Below, piece by piece: positions 1-5,745 of a stretch of DNA of 7,633 bases (position 1 is its first letter; each line of letters starts with the position of its first letter). The translations under genes were made by a program, and so were the position numbers. A model generated the notes under the pieces. The model was given only the letters and a program-made list of their open reading frames with translations. It was not told the DNA's origin and searched no databases. Where the stretch lies: assembly GCA_035689165.1 (NCBI GenBank), contig DASSLZ010000296.1, positions 1 through 7,633 on the forward strand, given 5' to 3'. This DNA is from DASQJL01 sp035689165 (lineage in GTDB: Bacteria; Eisenbacteria; RBG-16-71-46; SZUA-252).

Positions 1-248
1 CAGAGGACGCCGGCGCGCGCGCCGGCGGCGTCCGCGGGAGCCTTCGAGAGGGACGCCTGTGTGAAGAGTTTCACAAGCCGTTCGAGAAAGAGGAAGTTGA
101 GCGCCGCCAGAAGCTGCCCCGCGACGAGCGACGCCGCGACGTAGGGCCGCGAGGGTGCGAGGAGTCCCGCGAAGGCCAGGGCCATGATCCAGGACGCCCG
201 GAGCGACCGGGAGAGGAGCGTCCCTTCCTGCGTCTTCGCGAAGACCAG
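1..248 (-). CDS. atpI: ATP synthase subunit I (AtpI-like), N-terminal part, truncated by the window edge
   Basis: Membrane accessory protein of the F1Fo ATP synthase operon. Members of this family assist c-ring assembly or Mg2+/Ca2+ handling near Fo. Reading leftward from 248, 82 codons are open up to the window edge. Residues 18-62 (about WIMALAFAGLLAPSRPY, then a second hydrophobic stretch ending LNFLFLERLVKLF) look like the paired short membrane helices of AtpI proteins, followed by an Ala/Gly-rich segment. The frame opens directly after the atpZ stop codon. The first ATG (185-183, residue 22) falls inside the first membrane helix and has no ribosome-binding site. A CTG at 248-246 lies 8 nt after a strong GGAGG at the end of atpZ, so I chose CTG as the probable start. 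The gap to atpZ is 3 nt, which fits one operon. Family assignment rests on hydrophobicity, residue pattern and position after atpZ. The C-terminal half is not visible. Confidence 0.62.
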   Translation of the reverse strand, partial: MVFAKTQEGTLLSRSLRASWIMALAFAGLLAPSRPYVAASLVAGQLLAALNFLFLERLVKLFTQASLSKAPADAAGARAGVL

Positions 249-251
249 CGG

Positions 252-482
252 CTAGTCCTCCCTCTGGGAGAGCTTGATGATGTTGACCGTCTCGCGCACG
301 CCCGCCACGAAACCGAGCGCGAGCAGAACCACGCTCAGCCACGGGCGCGTGTGAAACCGATTGTCGAGATATTGCCCGAGTAAGTAACCGACGATGGGCG
401 CCAGCGCGAGGATGAACGGAATCGTCGTCAGGAGCCCGACCTGCCGCCAGGCCGTGACCTTCTTTGGATCCTTCTCGGTCAC
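252..482 (-). CDS. atpZ: AtpZ/AtpI family F1Fo ATP synthase accessory protein
   Basis: A 76-residue membrane protein with two predicted transmembrane helices, about residues 16-37 and 46-66. They are separated by a short polar loop carrying the family-typical pattern G-x-x-x-G-Q-Y-L-D followed by a W-L-x-x-x-L-L-x-L-G-F-V-A-G segment. In AtpZ/AtpI family proteins the Gly-rich first helix and this loop are the recognisable signature. They act with AtpI beside Fo, in c-ring assembly or divalent cation transport. The start is GTG at 482-480, supported by a GGAGG 7 nt upstream (490-494). The gene is first in a leftward operon and is followed almost immediately by the atpI-like frame. A sigma70-type promoter lies about 80 nt upstream of the start codon. 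Length and topology match the family. Confidence 0.85.
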   Translation of the reverse strand: MTEKDPKKVTAWRQVGLLTTIPFILALAPIVGYLLGQYLDNRFHTRPWLSVVLLALGFVAGVRETVNIIKLSQRED

Positions 483-568
483 TGCTTGGCCTCCGCGAGA
501 CGATCGCCGCTAAGCCCTGCGGCGGACCGCGTCTGCAGCGACATCGCGACGGCGACTTCGAGCCCGAC

Positions 569-597
569 AGGATAGTGGGTGAGGGTACGGTGGTCAA
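569..597 (-). promoter_or_regulatory. Candidate sigma70-type promoter of the atp operon
   Basis: On the minus strand a -35 TTGACC (597-592) is followed by a 17-nt spacer and a -10 TATCCT (574-569). This matches 5 of 6 and 4 of 6 bases of the housekeeping consensus at ideal spacing. Transcription would begin near 562, leaving a leader of about 80 nt before the atpZ GTG at 482. It points at the atp genes. I found it by eye; no start-site mapping is available. Confidence 0.5.
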
Positions 598-606
598 CGG
601 AAAATG

Positions 607-632
607 GGGGCCGCGGGATGTTGCGCGGCCCC
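607..632. other. GC-rich perfect inverted repeat (hairpin), possible minus-strand terminator
   Basis: GGGGCCGCG (607-615) and its exact complement CGCGGCCCC (624-632) form a 9-bp stem with an 8-nt loop. On the minus strand the stem is followed by CATTTT, a short T-run, so it could end leftward transcription just upstream of the atp promoter. On the plus strand no T-run follows. Two smaller hairpins lie beside it: GGCGAC/GTCGCC at 640-655 and GCCCGG/CCGGGC at 678-692. Confidence 0.4.
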
Positions 633-849
633 GCGCGGGGGCGACGTCCGTCGCCAGAAGAAAAAGGGGGCGCGCGAGCCCGGTCGCCGGGCGCTCGATG
701 GCGCCGCGCGGCTTCCGTTCGCGCCTCCCCCGAAATTTGAGGCGGGACGCCTCTTCGCCTCCTCGGCTTCACCGCACCGCGGCCCCGACTCCGCAGTGCT
801 CTCCCCCTTGAGAGGACGCCCCGCCAGTTCTTCCTTCCTCTATATGCCC

Positions 850-872
850 GATCCGGCTTCGCGCCGGTGATC
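850..872. other. Imperfect inverted repeat in the intergenic region
   Basis: The arms GATC-CGGC (850-857) and GCCG-GT-GATC (863-872) pair over eight bases with a 2-nt bulge around a 5-nt TTCGC loop. It could be an RNA hairpin or a protein-binding palindrome. No adjacent T-run marks it as a terminator, and its function is unknown. Confidence 0.25.
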
Positions 873-1200
873 TCCCCCATCGCACCCTCCGTGCCGCAGG
901 CTCGCGTTCCGGAACCCTCAATGGAAGCGACCTGATTGCAGTAACTTATGGGGCGGGGCCAGAAACCAGGCGGACCTGCGTGCCTTTCCCCTGCCTCCCG
1001 CCGTTGACTGACAGCCGTCCCCTCGGGCGGCCGGACCCTCGAAAGGCCTTGAGACGCCCCCGGTTGCGTCCGCGTCAACGCGGGACCGCGCCGTGAACCG
1101 GCGTTGCCGCGGCTCCAGATGGGCCTCGCTCCTGCCGATATCGAGCGCGGGAAAGTCGCGGCTCCAAAGCCGCCGGATCGAACCAGCGTTGGAGGGGACC

Positions 1201-1785
1201 GTGGCGGAATCGAAGAGCGCGGCGTCGCTCTGGATGGACGAGGGGCTGGAATCGGACCGGGTGCGCGCGGCGCAGCGCGGCGATCGCGAGGCGTACCGGC
1301 AGCTGATCCGCCACTACGAGCGCCCGGTCTATCGGCTGGCGTACGCGCTCACGCGCAACCACGACGAGGCGACGGCACTCGCGGTCGAGACCTTCGCTCG
1401 CGGGCTGACGGAGATTACCCGACTGCCCGAGGGGAAGCGCTTCTTTCCGTGGCTGCTCCGCTTCGCCCGGAACCTCTCGGTGACCCGCGCGCGCCGGCGC
1501 GCCGACGCCGGGGCGAAGGCTCTCGGCGCGATCACGCCGGAGAGTCCGGCCGCGGCGAATTCCGAGACGTCCCCGGTCGAGCTGGAGCAGCGGCTGCTGG
1601 ATGCACTGGGCGAGCTGCGCCCCGACGAGCAGATGGCGCTGGCGCTCAAGGTCGGAGAGCGCCTCTCCTACGCCGACATCGCCACGCTCCTCGACCACTC
1701 CGCGGGGGTTACCCTCTCGCGGCTCTCCTCGGCGCGCGCCCTCCTCCTCACGCGCACGCGCGAGGGGATCGGCGATCTTTCGTGA
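1201..1785 (+). CDS. ECF-type (sigma70 family, group 4-like) RNA polymerase sigma factor, diverged
   Basis: A 194-residue protein with the two-domain layout of extracytoplasmic-function sigma factors, which direct RNA polymerase to a small set of promoters under control of an anti-sigma factor. Region 2 spans about residues 24-98 (DREAYRQLIRHYERPVYRLA, then FPWLLRFARNLSVTRARRR). The linker is about 99-127. Region 4 is about 128-185 (LGELRPDEQMALALKVGERL, SYADIATLL, then a GVTLSRLSSARALL recognition helix). The usual acidic D-x-x-D-x-x-Q-E-x-F core of region 2 is degenerate here (HDEATALAVETF), so the subgroup is unusual. The start is GTG at 1201 with GGAGG 5 nt upstream. The frame is open further upstream, but that stretch resembles no sigma domain. 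The stop overlaps the start of the anti-sigma gene by 4 nt (GTGA), implying translational coupling and a functional pair. Confidence 0.82.
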   Translation: MAESKSAASLWMDEGLESDRVRAAQRGDREAYRQLIRHYERPVYRLAYALTRNHDEATALAVETFARGLTEITRLPEGKRFFPWLLRFARNLSVTRARRRADAGAKALGAITPESPAAANSETSPVELEQRLLDALGELRPDEQMALALKVGERLSYADIATLLDHSAGVTLSRLSSARALLLTRTREGIGDLS

Positions 1786-2774
1786 TCCACCTCACGCTGA
1801 ACCAGATCTCGGCCTACATCGACGCGGAGCTTCCCGAAGCGTCGGTCGAGCTGGTGCGGCTCCATCTCTCCTCCTGCCTCGAGTGCACCGAGCGCTTCGG
1901 ACATATCGAGGAGCAGGAGGGTGCGCTGGCGCGCCTCCTGGTCAACGACCCCGGGGATCCCTTCTTCGAGCGGTTCGCGGAGCGGGTGCTCGGACCGGAG
2001 CCGGTGGAGAAGGCCAAGCCGGTGAAGAAGCCGGAGCCGGTGAAAGAGGCCGGGCCTGTGCCAAAGGCCGAGCCCGTGAAGAAGCCCGAGCCCCCGCTTC
2101 TGGTCGCCGCCGCAGAAGCGCCGCGTGATCCGACGGAGCCGCCCCGGCCCAGGGCCGCTCCAGCGCCGGCGCCGAAGGAAGCGCCCCGGCAGCGGCCCGC
2201 GCCCAAGGCGGCCGCCTCGCGCCCGAAAGCCTCAGGCCCCGTGACCAACGACGGGCCGCGAAAAGCGGGAGCCGCGCGAATCCTCCTCACGGTCGCGGCA
2301 CTCCTGATCGTTCTGTCGGCCGCGGCGGTCATCGCGGTCCGGCCGCGGATTCCACAGCTCTCGTTCGCGCCAACCGAGCGCCAGGTCCCCGACCCCGGTG
2401 CTCAGGACGCCCGGCCGCCGCGGGTGCCATCCGCTCCCTCCGACGCCGTGCCCGATCCGTCAGCCGGCGGCTCCGACCTCCTCGAACGCGCGGCCGCCCG
2501 AAGCTCCGAGGCGGAACGCGCCGGAACGGCCGAGGCCCACGACGCTGCCGCCGCGGCATGGGAAGAGGCTCTGCCCCAGCTGGAGAAGAACGCCGACGAG
2601 CTCGCGGCCGGGAGGCGCGAGATCGCGTCCGCCCGCTACGCCGCCTGGAGCAAGGACCCTACTCCGGAGCGGCGCGATGCGGCCATGAGCGCGGTGCGCG
2701 CCTATCTCCTCTGCTCGCCCGCGGGGGCCGACCGCGACCGCGCCTGGACCTGGCTGGCCGAGCTCAAACGCTAG
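1782..2774 (+). CDS. Transmembrane zinc-finger anti-sigma factor with repeat linker and C-terminal helical domain
   Basis: A 330-residue protein predicted to hold the preceding sigma factor inactive at the membrane. Residues 1-50 form a zf-HC2/ZAS-type domain with H28-x3-C32-x2-C35 (HLSSCLEC), the zinc-binding signature of anti-sigma factors. Residues 73-102 are a hexapeptide repeat of the form [EKG]PV[EKP][KE][AP], within a long Pro/Ala/Lys/Glu-rich linker reaching about residue 160. A single membrane helix follows at about 165-186 (ILLTVAALLIVLSAAAVIAV). About 140 extracytoplasmic residues come next: a Pro-rich stretch, then an Ala/Glu-rich helical region (about 230-330) that may be TPR-like but matches nothing I can name. 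The start is GTG at 1782, overlapping the sigma stop. The same frame is open far upstream, but that part is the sigma gene read out of frame. The role comes from the ZAS motif, the membrane helix and the gene pairing; the signal sensed is unknown. Confidence 0.82.
   Translation: MIHLTLNQISAYIDAELPEASVELVRLHLSSCLECTERFGHIEEQEGALARLLVNDPGDPFFERFAERVLGPEPVEKAKPVKKPEPVKEAGPVPKAEPVKKPEPPLLVAAAEAPRDPTEPPRPRAAPAPAPKEAPRQRPAPKAAASRPKASGPVTNDGPRKAGAARILLTVAALLIVLSAAAVIAVRPRIPQLSFAPTERQVPDPGAQDARPPRVPSAPSDAVPDPSAGGSDLLERAAARSSEAERAGTAEAHDAAAAAWEEALPQLEKNADELAAGRREIASARYAAWSKDPTPERRDAAMSAVRAYLLCSPAGADRDRAWTWLAELKR
1998..2087 (+). repeat. Five tandem 18-bp units encoding a hexapeptide repeat in the anti-sigma factor
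   Basis: Five consecutive 18-nt units encode EPVEKA, KPVKKP, EPVKEA, GPVPKA and EPVKKP, and a partial sixth (EPP) follows. The charged Pro-Val-Lys pattern resembles the stiff linkers of TonB-like proteins. Here it lies on the N-terminal, presumably cytoplasmic, side of the membrane helix. The units differ in sequence, so the array looks old or under selection, not freshly expanded. Confidence 0.75.
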
Positions 2775-2822
2775 CTGCCGTCCCCAGGGCCCGGTAAGGC
2801 GCGTATAACTCCGCACTTTTCC

Positions 2823-2850
2823 TCAAGGTTGCCCCACCCCCGGCCGATGC
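2823..2850 (+). promoter_or_regulatory. Candidate sigma28 (FliA/SigD)-type promoter of the chemotaxis operon
   Basis: TCAA (2823-2826; TCAAGGTT as the extended -35) is separated by 16 nt from GCCGATGC (2843-2850). The flagellar sigma28/SigD consensus is TAAA, 14-16 nt, GCCGATAA/T, so the match is 3 of 4 and 6 of 8 bases at permitted spacing. Transcription would begin near 2857, giving a leader of about 40 nt before the cheA ATG. The intergenic position in front of a chemotaxis operon supports it. GCCGAT alone recurs by chance in this GC-rich window, so the call depends on the paired elements and their position. Confidence 0.45.
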
Positions 2851-2897
2851 ATCGATACGTGGCGGAGCCTGCCCGGCCTCGCCCGACAGGGAGGATC

Positions 2898-5237
2898 ATG
2901 GGAGCGATGGACGAGGGAATCCTCGCGGAGTTCCTGGCCGAGAGCTTCGAGAATCTCGCTCAGGTCGAACACGATCTGGTCGCGCTCGAGCGGGATCCCG
3001 AGGACCGGAAGCGGATCGGCGGCATCTTCCGCGCGGTGCACACGATCAAAGGCACCTGCGGCTTCTTCGGCTTCAAGAAGCTCGAGGCATTGGCGCACGC
3101 CGGGGAGAATCTGCTGAGCCGGCTCCGCTGCGGCGAGATCGCCTTCACCCCGAGCCTTGCCGACACGCTGCTCCGGCTGGTGGACGCGCTGCACGCGATC
3201 CTGTCGGCGATCGAGACGACGCGGCAGGAAGGCGACCAGGAGTTCGCGCCGCTCATCGAAGAGCTGGTGCACCTGGAGCGGGCGCCCTCCGGGGCCGCGG
3301 CGCCGCCCGATTCCCCGTCGACCGCCGAGGCCGAGACCGGTGCTCCGCCGCGGGGCGGCCTTCTCGATCCCCTCATCGCCGAGGGGCGCCTCGACCCTGA
3401 CGCGGTGGCCCTCGCGGCGCAGCAGCAGCGCCTGGGGGACCCGCGCCGGATCGGCGAGATCCTCGTGGACAACGGCGCCCTGAAACCGCAGGACGTCCTG
3501 GACGCGCTGCTCGCGCGCGGCGAGGCGCCGGCGCTGGCGCACGGCGAGAGCACGATCCGCGTGGACGTGGAGCTGCTCGACCTCCTGATGAACCTGGTCG
3601 GCGAGCTGGTCCTCGCCCGGAATCAGCTCCTCCAGAAGGTCGCCTCGTCGGATCTCGCGGACCTTCCCGGCACGACCCAGCGCCTCAACCTGATCACGAC
3701 CGAGCTGCAGGAGGGGATCATGAAGACCCGCATGCAGCCGATCGCGAACCTCTGCAACAAGCTCCCCCGGCTCGTGCGCGATCTCTCGATCGCGTGCGGC
3801 AAGGAAGTGCGGCTGGAGCTGGAAGGGATCGACACCGAGCTGGACCGCACGATCATCGACGCCATCCGCGACCCGCTGACCCACCTGATCCGGAACGCCA
3901 TCGACCACGGGATCGAGACGAGCGAGGCCCGGCTGGCCCGCGGCAAGGCCGCCGAAGGCCGGATCCTCGTGCGCGCCTACCACGAAGGCGGCAAGGTGCA
4001 CCTGGAGGTCACGGACGACGGCGACGGCCTGCCGATCGCGCGCATCCGCGAGAAAGCGACCCGCGCGGGGCTGGTTCCGGCCGAGCGGATCCCGCGCATG
4101 AGCGACCGCGACTGGGCGCAGCTCATCTTCCAGCCCGGGTTCTCGACGGCGGAGCGCGTCACGAACGTGTCGGGCCGCGGCGTCGGGATGGACGTCGTCA
4201 AGACCAACGTCGAGCGGATCGGCGGCGCGATCGAGGTGGATTCGCAGCCCGGGCGCGGCGCCACGGTCCGGATCCGGATCCCGCTCACGCTCGCGATCGT
4301 CCCCGCGCTGATCGTGGCCGCGGCCGGCGAGCGCTACGCGATCCCCCAGGTGAACCTCCTCGAGCTGATCCGCGTGGAGGGGGACCTGGCCTCGATCTCG
4401 ATCACGACCGCGGTGGACGCGTCGCTGCTCCGCTACCGCGGCGGCCTCCTTCCTCTGGTGGACCTGCGCGACGCGCTCCACGTTCCGGCGGACGACGCGT
4501 TCCCCACGCCGGCGGGCGCACGGCCGATCGCCGTGCTGCAGGCCGACGGGGCCACGTTTGGCCTCGTGGTGGACGCCGTCGAGACCTCGCAGGAGATCGT
4601 CGTGAAGTCGCTGGGCGATCCGCTGCGGCAGATCCCGGTCTTCGCCGGCGCCACGATCCTGGGCGACGGCAAGGTCGCGCTGATCCTGGACGTGCCCGGT
4701 CTGGCCCGGCACTGCGGCATCACCGTGCGGGGGCATGCCGCGATGGAGGAAGTCGTCGACGAAACACCCGCTCCCGTCGTGCCGACCCAGACGCTCATCC
4801 TCTGCCGCGCCGGCGGCTACCCGGTGGCCATCCCGCAGTCGGACATCGCGCGCCTCGAGGAATTCCCGCGCGGCACGATCGAGCGGCTGGGCGAGCGGCG
4901 CGTGGTGCAGTACCGGGGCGGGCTCCTCCCGCTGGTCCCGCTCGCGGGGCTGCTCGGGATCGGCCCCGACGCCGCGCTCGAGACCGCCGCCGAGGCCCCG
5001 GCGGGCGGCGCCTCGCTGCAGACGATCCGCGTGGTCGTCGTGGAGCGGGAGGGACACGCGATCGGCCTCGCGGTCGAGGAGATCGTCGAGATCCTGGAAG
5101 AGCCCGTCGTGCCCGAGGTCTCATCGCGCGCGGGCGTGCGCGGCTCCGCCGTGATCCGCGGGCACGCGACCGACCTCCTGGACCTCGAGGCGCTGCTCGC
5201 GTCGAGCGGCCAGCCCGCCATGGCGGCGGGAGCCTGA
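2898..5237 (+). CDS. cheA: Chemotaxis histidine kinase CheA with a GspE/MshE-N-like module and tandem CheW-like domains
   Basis: A 779-residue cytoplasmic kinase that autophosphorylates and passes phosphate to CheY. Domains in order: P1/Hpt about 1-115, with phospho-acceptor H48 in VHTIKGTCGFFGF; a low-complexity linker about 130-154; a helical module about 155-210 containing RIGEILVDNGALKPQDVLDA, like the N-terminal domain of GspE/PilB/MshE ATPases, where P2 would normally lie; P3 dimerisation from about 218 (VDVELLDLLMNLVGELVLAR); P4 ATPase with N-box DPLTHLIRNAIDHG (325-338), G1 DDGDGL (373-378) and G2 GRGVGMDV (426-433); a first P5/CheW-like domain from about 469; and a second from about 631. 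All catalytic motifs are intact. The start is ATG 2898 after AGGGAGGA, though ATG 2907 is a close alternative and the frame is open back to 2829. The cheW gene begins 15 nt downstream. P2 is not recognisable, so CheY docking may differ. Confidence 0.93.
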   Translation: MGAMDEGILAEFLAESFENLAQVEHDLVALERDPEDRKRIGGIFRAVHTIKGTCGFFGFKKLEALAHAGENLLSRLRCGEIAFTPSLADTLLRLVDALHAILSAIETTRQEGDQEFAPLIEELVHLERAPSGAAAPPDSPSTAEAETGAPPRGGLLDPLIAEGRLDPDAVALAAQQQRLGDPRRIGEILVDNGALKPQDVLDALLARGEAPALAHGESTIRVDVELLDLLMNLVGELVLARNQLLQKVASSDLADLPGTTQRLNLITTELQEGIMKTRMQPIANLCNKLPRLVRDLSIACGKEVRLELEGIDTELDRTIIDAIRDPLTHLIRNAIDHGIETSEARLARGKAAEGRILVRAYHEGGKVHLEVTDDGDGLPIARIREKATRAGLVPAERIPRMSDRDWAQLIFQPGFSTAERVTNVSGRGVGMDVVKTNVERIGGAIEVDSQPGRGATVRIRIPLTLAIVPALIVAAAGERYAIPQVNLLELIRVEGDLASISITTAVDASLLRYRGGLLPLVDLRDALHVPADDAFPTPAGARPIAVLQADGATFGLVVDAVETSQEIVVKSLGDPLRQIPVFAGATILGDGKVALILDVPGLARHCGITVRGHAAMEEVVDETPAPVVPTQTLILCRAGGYPVAIPQSDIARLEEFPRGTIERLGERRVVQYRGGLLPLVPLAGLLGIGPDAALETAAEAPAGGASLQTIRVVVVEREGHAIGLAVEEIVEILEEPVVPEVSSRAGVRGSAVIRGHATDLLDLEALLASSGQPAMAAGA

Positions 5238-5252
5238 GCGGAGGAGCGAGCC

Positions 5253-5687
5253 ATGGAAGGAGAGCGGGTGCTCTGCACGTTCCGCGTGGCCGAGCTCTTC
5301 CTGGGCCTCGACATCGCGTCGGTCCAGGAGGTGCTGCGCGGCCAGGAGGTGACGCGCCTTCCGCTCGCGGCGGCGCCGGTGCGCGGCATCATCAACCTGC
5401 GCGGGCGGATCGTGCCCGCCGTGGATCTGCGGCGCTGCCTGGAGCTGGCGCCGGCGCCCGAGAGCCTCGAGCCCGCGACGATCGTCGTGCGGGGGCCGGA
5501 GGCCGCGGTCAGCCTGCTCGTGGATGACGTCGGTGACGTGATGACGGTGTCGGAGGAGACGTTCGCGCGGACGCCCGAGACGGTGCGGGCGAGCGCGCGC
5601 GATCTCCTGCGCGGGGTGTTCCCGCTGGAAGACCGGCTCCTCTTGGAGCTGGATTTGGGTCGCGTGCTCCGGGCGGCGTACGCCTAG
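5253..5687 (+). CDS. cheW: Chemotaxis coupling protein CheW
   Basis: A 144-residue single-domain adaptor that links the receptor signalling tip to the P5 domain of CheA in the chemoreceptor array. The CheW signature is clear at residues 42-63 (PVRGIINLRGRIVPAVDLRR), preceded by the strand FLGLDIASVQEVLR at 16-29 and followed by the second barrel, with VDDVGDVMTV at 90-99. Length is normal for the family. GGAGGA lies 7 nt before the ATG at 5253. The gene starts 15 nt after cheA and is followed by the receptor gene after a 58-nt gap, so it is an operon member. Unlike the two CheW-like domains at the end of CheA, it keeps the full G-x-I-N-L-R-G motif, consistent with a dedicated coupling role. 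Confidence 0.95.
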   Translation: MEGERVLCTFRVAELFLGLDIASVQEVLRGQEVTRLPLAAAPVRGIINLRGRIVPAVDLRRCLELAPAPESLEPATIVVRGPEAAVSLLVDDVGDVMTVSEETFARTPETVRASARDLLRGVFPLEDRLLLELDLGRVLRAAYA

Positions 5688-5704
5688 GGCTCGAAGCGAA
5701 GGGA

Positions 5705-5722
5705 CCCGGCTCATGGGCCGGG
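5705..5722 (+). other. Small hairpin in the cheW-mcp gap
   Basis: CCCGGC (5705-5710) pairs with GCCGGG (5717-5722) around a 6-nt loop. No T-run follows, so it is not an intrinsic terminator. It could be an mRNA processing or stability element inside the operon. It covers the upstream in-frame ATG at 5713, which favours the ATG at 5746 as the receptor start. Confidence 0.3.
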
Positions 5723-5745
5723 CGCCAGGGAAGGAGCGAACGACG

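Larger units (their letters stand above)
483..1200. other. Divergent intergenic region of about 700 bp between the atp operon and the sigma factor gene
   Basis: No convincing gene is visible. The frames that stay open here encode Arg/Pro/Gly/Ala-rich translations with no recognisable domain and lack good ribosome-binding sites, as expected by chance in GC-rich DNA. The segment holds the leftward atp promoter (569-597), a cluster of GC-rich hairpins (607-692), a further hairpin at 850-872, and a relatively AT-richer patch around 918-950. No tRNA, rRNA or known riboswitch motif was recognised. The rightward promoter of the sigma factor gene must lie in its right part, but I could not identify it with confidence. 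Confidence 0.6.

Noticed and set aside
464..870. Two plus-strand open frames in the left intergenic region
   Set aside because: They have low-complexity translations, overlap atpZ or each other, and show no ribosome-binding site or family resemblance.
911..938. GGAACC as an ECF-type -35 element for sigma autoregulation
   Set aside because: No CGTC- or TCTA-like -10 occurs at 15-18 nt, and it lies nearly 290 nt upstream of the sigma start.
1004..1032. TTGACT as a housekeeping -35 for the sigma gene
   Set aside because: At 16-18 nt spacing the -10 position is entirely GC (GGCGGCC), so no promoter is supported.
479..1078. Minus-strand 199-codon open frame across the intergenic region
   Set aside because: It is Arg/Gly/Pro-rich with no domain, has no clear ribosome-binding site, and contains the atp promoter and hairpins.
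2775..2822. Possible intrinsic terminator after the anti-sigma gene
   Set aside because: A short TTTT is present, but only a weak GCG/CGC pairing precedes it. The GGGCCC palindrome is too short and too far away.
2823..5057. Very long open frame on the minus strand opposite cheA
   Set aside because: Its Arg/Asp/His/Leu/Val-rich translation has no domain pattern. The plus-strand frame encodes an intact CheA with all catalytic motifs. Long antisense frames are expected in GC-rich genes.
3794..5527. Long plus-strand open frame overlapping cheA and cheW in another frame
   Set aside because: The translation is almost entirely Arg/Gly/Ala/Asp/Pro, and it crosses two well-supported genes. It is a codon-bias shadow.
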